Part shown: positions 12,076 through 23,600 of the stretch, one piece after another | Layout of the letters: every line of letters starts with the position of its first letter | How positions within the stretch are numbered: position 1 is the first letter of the stretch | Assembly (NCBI RefSeq): GCF_036417845.1 | Contig: NC_089978.1 | Location: forward strand, 36,262,682-36,326,681 | Reading direction: 5' to 3' | Origin: Apteryx mantelli | Lineage: Eukaryota > Chordata > Aves > Apterygiformes > Apterygidae | DNA: 64,000 nt | Notes under the pieces: generated by a model | What the model was told of the DNA's origin: nothing | What the model saw: the letters and a program-made list of their open reading frames with translations, nothing else | The model's database searches: none | Made by a program: the position numbers and the translations under genes

Positions 12076-15000
12076 CTAAGATAAATTATGGAACTACATC
12101 ACCTGCATTTCTTATGAATCTGCAGATGAACTGTAATTGAGCTATTTTTGCAGTTACATGTTTGTGAGCTGTACAGAGTTATGATGCCTGCCAGTGGCTT
12201 TGAACTGTGCATATGTTCTCTGATCACAACCTTATTGCCTCAGTCCACACTCCTCCAGTGAAGTAAAAGTCATGACGTAGGCCATTTTTCACAGGAGTAT
12301 TTCCCTCCTCAAGTTATTCTCCTCTCTGCAACCTGGAGGGTATTTTTGCTGCTGTTTTGTTGGTTTTTTTAATGCAAGATTTTTAAGGCAAGGACCTGAT
12401 TTTTATGCCTTTTTCCATTTTAGATACTACCGTAATATAAATAAATTACTTTCTCTGTAACATCAAATATTTTGTTTATAGTTCCAAAAATAATGCCAGA
12501 AGGAAACAACGGCTGTGCTAACATTAATATTTGTAATAAAATAATATATTCTCATTAGTTGAAGGAGCAAGTACTTCTTCAGTCAAGCTTTTTATATCAC
12601 TAAGCTCTTTCTCAATTTACCTATCTGTCTGTAATGTTAGACACGACAATAAGGGGTACTGTCAAAACAGCAAAGACAGACAACCTTTTTAATTTACAGG
12701 AGTCATAAATGTGTTTTCATGCATCAGGTTTTACTATCTTTTAATACAGCTTTATTTTAAATCAGGAGCTACAGGATTTAACTGCTTATTTGAAACACTT
12801 TATGGGAGATTCATCCAATTAAAACAAATAAACAGCATCAGCTGAAGAACTGTATTTTTTTTCTTTTACCCCTTGGGCTTTATTTGGAATTTTCAATGTA
12901 GATTCTACCTGGACATTTGGCAGACTTCTTTACCTTTAATGTAGTAGCTGTCAGAAGAGCAATGAGAAAGATGATGAAATGTTTCCAAATAAAAATAGCA
13001 CAGCATTTGTTCCTCCACTTTACCCCTCCAGAATTCTTTTTCTGACATTATTTTCCCAAACCTATCATCTGTGACAAAGGTGTCTGAGAACTCTAGCATT
13101 AACTAGATAAATAGCAAAATCTCTTTGCACTGGGCAAGAGATGCAAGATGCTTCACATCAGGGGCAGGAATGTACCTGGAAACCAGTATGGATAGAGTCT
13201 GTTCTGTGTTTACTGGGAGCAAAATCAAGGATAACACGACACTGAGAAAATGGTCATGGTGACAAAACCAAGGAGACCCTTTGTGACAACAACAGGACTT
13301 CTGACAGAACAGAGCTACCCATGGAGTAAAGCAGACTAGCAGGACACTATGCTACAGTGTAAGATGTGGAAAGAAAATAAAAGAGAATATCCGGATTCTT
13401 TAAATTTGATTTACAGAACAAGGCTATAATAGAAAGTGCAACTAGAGCAGTCTCAAAGCAAAATTTTTTAAATATGTTAAAATACCAGCAGCTCTACCCC
13501 ATACATTTGAGCATATATAAAGCTAAGCCATATACGCAGTCAATGTATGTTTGACTACTTTTTTTTTCCTGCACATTCTGTATTTGCAGCAATTTGAGGA
13601 AACTGGCATCTTTCACAAGTCTCTTTTTGTACACTACAGAGTCCAAACATGCTTTTTTTCTTGAGTAGGATTTATTATTAGAGAGACCAATGAAAACTGA
13701 GCTCATAAGAAGTCCTCAAACTTCCCCCCCAGACTTGGCTTGAATTCTTGCCTTAGGATTTACCCAGTGCAATGCAACCTTTCTTGTGCAGAAAGTTACT
13801 TCCATTTTTGCCTGCTGGCCTGCACTAATGAAGTACCTATCTCAAATGTTTTTTAATCAATCAGATCCATATTTGCTAAATGGACTAGATGATTGTTTCA
13901 GGCAAAACTTAATGCTTCCTTGTAACAGACACATAAGGAGCACAGTTTCTGAAAAACATCACCTGACTTTTCTCTTTGGTTCAGAACGCACAATCAGAAC
14001 ACATCTTGTAATGGGTTTGCAATACAGAATGGATTTCCTTCATGGAGATACATCATCCAGAAATGTTTGGTTTATACGAAGAGCTCAGACTCATGTGCTG
14101 TGTCTTAATAAAACATAAATTTAATCAATGTGATCCCACCTCTTCCTTGTATCCATTCTATAATCTTTACAACTTGCCTCTCAGTACTAGAACAATGTTC
14201 CTTTTATAGCTTGGGACTGTTTACAAATCAGATGGAAGACAGGCCATAAAATGATATTAAAATCTAATACTATTTAAATAGGTATGACTGTACTCTTATG
14301 TTACACTGCTGGATTAGATGTACACTTTTTACATACATACTATTAAACATAAATGAAGAAAAAAGTAAAATTATAGAAAAAATACATAAAAGTTTTATGA
14401 TAGTGGAAAGATAGATTTTTACTTTCTACATAAGTAGAAAAACATCTATATCTTATCTTGATTGCTTTCATTTAATCATCAACAGAATGTACACAGGAAT
14501 GTCTCAGAAATCCTGGAACTATAAATGCATTTATTCACTTGGAGTAGCAAGCTGGTTTTGTTATCATTTAGTTAAAAGGAAGAAATAACCTAATGCTATT
14601 AGCAACAAAACATATTTCAGTCTGGCAGAGATGTTTGCCCAGATCTTACTGTATGTTTTCTATTTGCTTAGTACAGCTGAATAGTTTTATCACTTTCTGT
14701 AAGAGAAGTTTCCAACTGATCAAGTTGACAGTAAGATTTTTTTTTTGTCATTAAAAGAAACATAATTTAATTATTTACACACATTTCCCACCTTTTAGAG
14801 GTGTGTATCTTTAACTCTCAGGTCACTGTTTGTCATCCAGAAGAGCAATAAATACGAAGACGACTGAATAACAATCTGTTATCATCAGAAAGTTCTCTCA
14901 GATACATTCTGAATGTTGCTAAGTAGTAACTACAACAAACCTTAACTGAATTCTGTTTAAGAATTTAAAAATTAACAATTTTAACCCAGGTCATTTGTTA

Positions 15001-16721
15001 CTCATAACTGATGCACTGGATAAAGCAATTTCCACTAACTGCTTAATGCACTACTGGAAGGTACCCAGATACTATACCTTGGTGACCACAGAGTAAAAAT
15101 ATTTAGCAAACAATTCCATATTCACATACTTATTTTGGTTTATATTTGCCCCAAGCCCTATTTTAACAGAATATGCTATGCATGCATAAATCTCTCAGGC
15201 TACCCTAAAAACCTTGACTACATGAATAACTAATATAGATTGTTTGAATGTAAGTTTTATTCAGTATTTTCATATAAACTCCAAGAGCTGGCAGTATTTT
15301 GTAATAGAAACTGAGAATTTGTTAAAGAGAAAACAGCTGTTTAACTTTGCAGACAATACTTATAAATAAAAACAAGTAGTTTTGAACAACTCCATTGTTC
15401 TTCGCTATTATCTTCAGTTAAACAATCAATTAAAATTCACTGTCATTAGCAGATGGCCTGTATAATGTTGCCTGTTGTTTTTTTTAACATTATAATTGGA
15501 CATTTCTACATTTACAGATAAAGCCAAACCAGTGTTTGCTGACATTCTCTGGGAATCGTACTGGGCAAATTCAGCCCTGTTCAGATAACGATGTGCAATA
15601 TTGTTTTTTTCTTTGTACAGAAACTTTTATTTAAGCTATATCCCAAAACATTTCACAAAGCTAGATTCATTAATCACACAAATGGATAACACAATTTCTA
15701 AGTTAAATAGGTAGAAGATGAGAGGACTCAAGAGGTAGATACAAGAGAGACTGAAAAGATATGGCTGATGAGACAGAAACAAAGGATTGCAACAGCAAAC
15801 AGCAGGGGTTATACAGACAGCTTTTGGACCAACAAGGGAAAGGACTTAGGGCTTCAAATCCTGTATGAGGAATGGAATGAAATCTGTTTCAGGAAAGCAA
15901 ATTATCGAGAATATCAAAAGCGGCTGTCTAGTCAGTCTTGAAATTGCTTGAGTGTTGTTTGAAAATAGGTGAGGTTGTACTTCTTCAGAGCATGAAGCAA
16001 ATGGACAGCAGAAGCACTCTGCATAAGCTGGGATCTGGAGACACAGTGGCCTGCGTGAGAGAACATGAAGCTTTCAGAAGATCTCAGCAGAGCTGGGGAT
16101 AAGGTGAAGGCGTGTACTAGAAATGCAGCACAAGAGTGATATGTAGATTTGCATATATAGGAATACTGAAGGAAGACAGTTTGAGGAAGACACCAATAAT
16201 AATAAAAGTACTAACAAGGGGAGACACTCAACTCAAAAAGCAAATCAAGGAAACCAAGCAGCATTTAATAATTTTTTACTCCTTTTCCAAAATGCCAAAA
16301 TGTGCACTGAAATAACATTTTTTTTCCAGGAGAAAAAACAAGAAATTCTTTTAAATGTGCACAGGTAGAGAATTTAACTCAGATCCATGTCATGACCAGC
16401 CCCTGCATCTTCTAAGTCTGAATATTGGGACTGGATGATCTTGCAGCACAGGTTTTCTTCATGAGGGTCAAATAAAAAACTTTCCCAAATTGGAGAGTAT
16501 GTATCTCAGTCTGCAGATTCACAGGTGAAGGGTTAAGATTTGGCTTAGGTCAAACAGGAACAAGGACGTTTTATAACCTGGGTCAAACTGAATAGGTGGT
16601 CTCTGCACAGCTCCTGTCACTATGAATTACATGCCAAACAAAATCATTATCATTTTTAGTATATGCAATATGCTTGCTTCTAGATACACTAGCAAGTCCA
16701 GGCAGGCCATAGTGTAAAACA

Positions 16722-16875
16722 CAGACAAAATAGTCCTGCACTGTGAGGCTTTCTCTCTAAACAGACAGGACAGATAAAAGATGATACAAGGAAATAAAAA
16801 TGCAGAGCATTAAAGTGACTTGCCCAGTATCACACAAAAGAAACCATGGGCAGAAATTGCGATGACTCCCTCTCT
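16722..16875 (-). mobile_element. Ancient MIR/L2-like (CORE-SINE type) relic
   Basis: The plus strand reads CTCTCTAAACAGACAGGACA, then GCAGAGCATTAAAGTGACTT and GCCCAGTATCACACA. This resembles the reverse complement of the MIR/L2 consensus (gtgaccttgggcaagt... and its flanking block), as seen widely in amniotes. Similarity is judged from memory and the copy is strongly diverged, so edges are approximate. Confidence 0.5.
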
Positions 16876-17702
16876 ACCTCTTTCTCTCTCCTACTATCCT
16901 TCTAATAACACTAATAATGCCTTATGACAGCATACAAAACCAAGAAGGATGTAGTCCTCATCCAAGAAGCTTGCAATAAAAGCAGGTAAGCAGACCAAAA
17001 CATACTGTATGATGGAAAATGGATTAGACAGAACACAAAACACTGTTCTTTTAAAACAGTGAAAGAAACACTCCCTTCTCCAACTCCAGTGCAATCTAAC
17101 AAAAGATCAGGACGTAAGGAGCATAACTACTGCGGTACCTAGCAAATCCCCATGGTAAATTCTAAAGGCAGGAGATTTTGCAGAGACAGCATAAAAGGGA
17201 GAGCGATCTGTGCAGAACAGATGTACTGGAACACCAGTGTCTGCCTTAGCTTTTACACAAGACAATATTTTTGTATATAAGAGAAAATATTTGATTTAGA
17301 TACACAATAAGGAAATAGTATGACAGCATGACGCAAAATTAAACAGTGGCTTTGTAAGTATCAAATTTCTTTCAACTGGCCCTTATTGTAGTTTATAATT
17401 GACAATCAACAATAAGCTGGTCCCTCTCCAAATTTTTTCAGAGTTAATGGGGAGTAAAGTGTTGTATTTCTTGTGAAATCCAGGCTTTAGAAGTCACATC
17501 AACAAAAACAAGCATGTGGTATTTAACCCAACTTTAATAGGGGTTAACAAATAAAATATTTATTCTCTTTTCCTAATGTAAAGAAAATAATTGTTTTGAT
17601 TTACCTGTTAAACACAGTACTTTACAAATGCCTTTGGTTCATATTACAACTAACAGCAGCTCCTCAAGGAAACCAGTTTTAAAACAAACTTTTATTTATT
17701 TT

Positions 17703-17722
17703 CAGATGTTTTTAAACATCTG
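17703..17722. repeat. Small perfect inverted repeat
   Basis: CAGATGTTT and AAACATCTG flank two bases: a 9-bp stem with a two-base loop. Confidence 0.7.
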
Positions 17723-17877
17723 GTTAAGCAATTTAGTTACCCGTATCTTAAATCACTGTCTATAACCACTTCAATGGGACAAAACATTTTTAAGGAAAGA
17801 TGCTTGTATTTTGAGATTCTCACTAAAAAAGAAAGACTACTTCTTCAGAGGATGTTAAACATAAGCAAAGCCTACCA

Positions 17878-17906
17878 TAAAAAAAGAAAAAAAAGAAAAA
17901 AAAGAG
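17878..17906. repeat. A-rich tract
   Basis: Runs of seven or eight A separated by single G; simple-sequence DNA downstream of WBP4, possibly within a long 3' UTR on the other strand. Confidence 0.75.
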
Positions 17907-20281
17907 CAAATAAATAATAAAAACATTCTGTAGAGATCATAAAGAAATGAATATACTTGAGGCCTGCAGTAACAGAAATGGAACGAGTAGAGCAGTACAA
18001 AACACAAGGTCATAGAAAAATTTCTGTTCTTTAAATGAAAGCATGATCAGCTGCAATCTCAGCAGTTGGCAATGGCAAAGGAGCAGAAAGAGCTAGTTGT
18101 ATTGGTAAATCACAGGGCACCCAGAGCAGACAGCACAATGCAGTCATGTGAAAGCAACTGTGGTTCAAGGATGTACCAAGAGTTATTTCCAATATGCTAA
18201 GGAAGTATTAGTGACATCATGCATGGCTTTAATCTTTTTCAAATATAGAGCCTAGACAAATTCAGAGTGGAATGGATGAAAAGTGAAGTGCTGGCAGGAT
18301 AATAAAGATCCTATCACAGAAAGATACTTTATTTGATTCATTAAAAAAAACCCAAAACAACAGAAAAACAACATGATGGACTCAAGAGGAAGAAAAGCTA
18401 CTTTAGCTCAAGGGCAATACTTGTGTAAATTGGGAATAAATGAGTGTAAACTGGTCACAAACACACGTAGCCTAGAAACTAGAAGCAGGTTCCCATATGT
18501 TAGAGTAATGAGGTTCAAATAACACTGAGAACAAAACCCCAAAAAGCTGTTTTTAAGAAAGTGCTTAATAAGATTATGAAAACAATATGTGACAGCATCT
18601 CTCCAGTAGTAGGGGAGATTTCTGTTCTAGCCTTGCATATGAGGCTTATGCATTATATTAATGTGGAGTAAATACACTTACTCCTTCATCTACAACTGTG
18701 AGAGCATCTAGTACCCTACACCTCTAAATGATAAGCCAGAGCTAGATACCAAAGAAAACTTGCAAATTTCTCAGAACAAAATTCAGAAGAATAAACCTTG
18801 ATGAAGAAGCCCAAGAAACACATAGGATTAAATTCAATACTTAATTCTCCTCTGCCTGCACAGAAAGTATCACAGAATTAAAAAAAAAAAAAAAGGACCT
18901 CGACTTCTTTCGTAATACATGACAAACCAGATTCCCAATTTTGCACTCTTTCCCCAGCTGACCTGACACATTAATAGTCATTTTCTCAGTGAAGTTCAAG
19001 CTCAGCAGTTACCAAGTATATTTTGCTGTAGCTGGACTCTGAGAAATGTTTTAACTGCAGTATTTTTGACTGAGATTCTCCTGAACAAGGCACTGTGAGT
19101 GTTAAAATGGAGACATATTTCTGAATGGATTTTGAATGGATTCATGATTTGAACCTTTACGGCCCACCTTTTGTGGCAGACAATGACACTTAGATGATGC
19201 TAAATGCAGACCATTCCCACCAGATGAAGAAATCAAACCTACTATCCTTAAGAAAATGTTTTAGCATTTACATTGTGCATTTTCAACAGCCAAGCACTGC
19301 ACTGCAGCCATCTTGGACAGTTCAGCCATCAGCTTTACTTGTTCATCATTCCTTCTCCTCTCCTATGGTACTGAGAACGATGGAGCTTCAATATGCTTAG
19401 CTCCTTTCAGCTGTTATGAACAGCCAGCTGATGCTGTCTGCAATTATTCAATGCATCCATCTTACCAACAGACAAAAACATCAGTCTCAAAAAGGATGCT
19501 GTACGCTATAGCAGAGCTATACCTTTGGAATACTTTTTCATGGAATTGTCATGCAATTGTTTTTTTACAGGGAGGGAGACAAAAAGAAATCAAGACCAAA
19601 GAAAGAAAACTTAATGTGTAAAAAGAAAGAAAAATTCAAGTAGAGACAACAACAAAGCTATATGCAATGGGAAGACACCACATAAAAAATCTACTCCAGC
19701 AGAGGTGATTCTGGTGCTGTTATTAAAGGTTAAGATTCATCAGGTTTAAATCTTCTGCAGAATTATAATACATTTATCATGAATGTACACAAGTAATTTC
19801 TTTTAGAATGTCATTTGAAATGCATGGCACTGATGTGACCAACTCCTCTAAAAACAGCTTTCAAATTATCTATTTGAAAAGTTGGAACTCTCACCACCTA
19901 CTGTTTTGCAAGCAATGAGGCAAAGGTTAGTAAGCACAGTATTTCTACTCATTAGCTTGGAAACTACTCCACATAAACAATCTTGGGAGCTGGTTCTACT
20001 TTCTAGTACATGCCACTAATCCAGTTCTTGTGCAAAAGTAAAAGGTCTGTACCATTTTTCCCAAGTTATGAATTACTACATTTTCATATACTTAGAAAAG
20101 GAGTAAAAACCTTACACAATGTATTTAAAACAGCATACACTGAGCAAACTGAACTTAGATGGCATGGTTAAAACAAAAAATAAATGTATTTACAATACTG
20201 CATAAGTAATATAACACAAACTTCCATTCCAAAAGCAATCACATAGAAATAAAATTAAAAAAAATTAGAACTCACATATGT

Positions 20282-20287
20282 TTTAAT
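20282..20287 (-). terminator. WBP4: Candidate WBP4 polyadenylation signal (ATTAAA)
   Basis: On the minus strand ATTAAA lies 112 bases past the WBP4 stop codon. The next exact AATAAA on that strand that I see is at 18328-18333, so a longer 3' UTR is possible. Confidence 0.35.
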
Positions 20288-20398
20288 AGCTATAAATCCT
20301 TAATTTCTAACCAACTTTTTCTTTATAAAAGTCTGTTTAAAATATTAAATTTTTGATTCTTTCTAACTTAAACAGAATCTAAAATGATTTGCTAAATA

Positions 20399-20606
20399 TT
20401 ACTGATCACTTAGTCTTTGTCTTAAGTTTCTAGATTTTCCATTTTCAAATTTTCTCTTTTTAAATGTTGGCACCCCTTCTGACAGGTCTCCAAGAGAGGT
20501 GACTGTCTTCTCTTTAAATATCACTTTTGCATCTTCTGGAACTTCTAGCACTGGAGGTGGTAGATTGTCACTCTCTGTACTAGGAAGCTCCAGGTCCACT
20601 TTTTCA
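20399..20606 (-). CDS. WBP4: WBP4 exon 10 (terminal)
   Basis: On the minus strand the acceptor CTCACAG precedes 20606. One base completes Cys328, then 68 codons (EKVDLELPSTES near the start, NGKSRNLRQRLSDQ at the end) and TAA at 20401-20399. The EKTVTSLG and NGKSRNLRQR blocks match the mammalian C-terminus. Confidence 0.96.
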
Positions 20607-23600
20607 CTGTGAGAAGAGAGTGAAAAAAAAAAAAAAAGCGGAAGGGTTAATCTACATGGAGAAAACCAACACTGCCAACTGCAGCCAGTAACATTCATAT
20701 TTAATTGTCAAAGCAGCTTTGAAAAACTCCTATGAAAACTCATGAGCAGGTTACAAAGTTTTCTAGCCAAGATCACCAGCATGACTAGAATCAAGAGAAA
20801 AACGTGCTTTATTTGTTCTGTGTGAACTGGCATACAAAGTAAAAAATTGAGACCTCAGTTCTGTACTGTGCTTATAGCATGGTCCAACTACTGATCATGT
20901 AAATAGTCCTATAAAAGCCAACAGCCCTGCATGTTTGTAAATTTAAGAATGTTGAAAGACTCTCATCAGTAAGCAATTAGCAACAGTTCAATGCCAAAAA
21001 GCTATTGAGTAGTTTTCCTCAGGTGTCCATCGCAGGTCTGTTATTCAATACTTCAGTTAATGTTCTACATGACAGAATAGAAAACAGGCTTACCAAATCA
21101 GCCAGTGATCTAAGCTGGGAGAGACAGCTTTGGAGGACTGGATCACAACTAACACTGATCTTGACAAAGACATTATCTAAAAATTACCAATCAGTTTAAG
21201 GGGATCAACAGCAAAACACTGTGATCTAAATGAATAACCTGTGGCACAAACATAAAATGGAGAACAACTGAACAGTCAGCAGAAAATGATCGAGGAGATC
21301 ATAAGCCTGTCATGAATCACACCAGCATTACACTACTGTGAAGCAATACACTTATAAGGACATGTTGTATTGCTGGCCAATTTGTACAAGAAATCCTTCT
21401 GGGCTACTGAGTGTTGGTCTGATGTCAGCTGGTGTATTGTACCCGATTTCAGGTACTGTGCTTCAAGGAAGGCATGGATAAGCTCAAGCACCCAAACAAG
21501 AGCCATGACAATGACTGCAAGTCAAGAAAATGTGACTGTTGCGGTATCCCTAAAAGGTCAGCCTCCTGAAAGTGGTTAGCACTGTTTCTGGTCTCAATCA
21601 AAAGTAAATAGTGAACAACTGCATTTGTCCCTGTTATGTGTGTATGAATATCAAGCCTGTGTACAGACTGATATATAAGGTTCAGTAGCTGAAAGCATTT
21701 TTCATTGGGCAGTCAATTCCAAATCACTGAAAGGAGAATTTATCAGCTCTGGAGTCAAGGAGTGGTTAACTGGTTCAATAAAGCAGATGATCACATAAGA
21801 CATTTATCTCTCCAAGGAAGTATATCGGTGCTTAATTTAGCCTGAAGAGTGTCAAAACTGTATCTACTGAAGAATTTAGATCACCTTCTCCCAAAACTCA
21901 TCTCTTCAGACACCTGGAGCAAACAATAACAAGAAACTGGCTACAAAAGACAGCGTGCTTCAGAAGAAAAGGAGCTATCTCATGCATAGATTATGCAGTA
22001 AAAATAAAAGTAAATAAAATAACAACTCCTGATCAGATGTGTGTCAGGAAAACATCTGCAGCAATTCAGATGGACATGGGAGAGAGACAACTTCCACATT
22101 TAATGCTGGCATAAGTAGACTACACGCTTTTTCTTTCACCTCCTTATTTAAATATTTTGTAAACATTTGTAACTGTGTTGTCTATTTTGGGTGCTATAAA
22201 AAATACATCCATTTGCATTTTACCCTAATCTGGTTTGAATTTCCAAGTACCTAAATAGCTAGGTATTTCTCATTCAAAGGTATCTGAATCCAAGTCAAGA
22301 CTCCAGCATATTGCCTAGTGTACTCAAAAGATAAAGATGTTGTATGGGCTAGTTTAGGGAAGGAGAAGTGTCTTCTAAAGATGGGTGATAACCTAAATCA
22401 TCATAAATATTGCCTTGATTATGCCAGCTCTTTGAAACTCTTGTGGTTTAGGCATATTCCCCAATGCATACCAGAAAGCTTCTCCTACCAGGTTATGAGA
22501 GCAGTAGGCACTTATCCATAGTGACAGCAGAAAAAGCTGAAGCAGATTTTTTTATTTTCTTTCTGCTTAACTTTATTTTGGAGATACAAATTAGGGAGCA
22601 AGATAAACAGGAGTTCAACCAGAAGCCTTCTATTGCAAGGCTGGATGGAAGTAGATAAAAAAAAATAAAATGCTGTGATAAAGGGCTGCGCCCTTCAGGT
22701 GAACAGTTAAGAGTTAGTACAGAACCATGAATCGAGAAAAGCTCAGTGCTTGTGAAACTAGCTTAGCCATACATACTGGGCTTAGCTAGAACTTGCTTGG
22801 AGTCTAACAAAGCACACTTTCACACTGTCACACTGTCAACAACTATTGATCCTACTGGGAAGGAATACAAATATTATTAATACAAATACAGCATGATCAA
22901 GATGCTGCTGGTCCTAGAAGATTGGCCCCAGCATGGGATAGTCAAGATAGATCTTGAACTCCATGTAGAGTTAGCCCAACTAATTATTCACCACAAAGAA
23001 ACAGAATTTAGCCTAGAAGCTAGAGACCCCGAGAAAGCTGCCTATGCCATTCCCAGCCTGCAAGCAGTTGTAGAAGCAGACACAAGAACTTCTGAGGCAG
23101 CTGAACCATATTTTTGAAGGCGATGATGCTAAGGAACATAAGCTTAGAATAACTATCTTTACATAGTTAATACTCAGCCGCTGAAAAAAATCATGGATGG
23201 CAACAATCCACTAATGCACCAAAGTTTATTTTGTACTTATGGCGCACTTTACACTAAAAACAAAATAGCACCACCATCCTCCATAGAAAGATATTCCTTA
23301 AAATAATCATCTAGGCAAAAATTGTATTTGGACTACATTCCCAATAACTGCTAAGCACATTCTGTCAAAAGTCAGAAACAAAAGCTCTTGAAAACAAGCA
23401 CTCTGGAAATAAACATTACAAGAACACCTGTGGTAAACAGATACTTACCAGGTGTCTTCCTCTTCCTCTTTTTTAACTGCTTCCCAGATTCCATACGGGT
23501 TGGTCTTCTTAGATATGTCACAGGAGGTTTCTTGGGAAACTGAGGTAGTCTCCTCTTTATCAACAGCTTCTTCCTGCTTAACTTCTCGCCACTTGCCATA

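Larger units (their letters stand above)
7980..20280. other. Convergent intergenic interval between MTRF1 and WBP4
   Basis: About 12 kb of AT-rich DNA separates the two 3' ends. Apart from the CR1 copy at 11.43-12.07 kb, a MIR/L2-like relic near 16.8 kb, an A-rich tract near 17.88 kb and a WBP4 3' UTR of unknown length, I see no gene here. Open frames reach only about 168 codons, and the longest is partly made of CR1 sequence. Confidence 0.7.

Noticed and set aside
13786-14118. 110-codon frame in the intergenic interval
   Set aside because: No recognisable motif and no promoter or splice context.
23372-23599. 75-codon basic minus-strand frame over WBP4 exon 9
   Set aside because: It is the wrong frame of the exon; the frame joining both neighbours in phase gives the PYGxW sequence.
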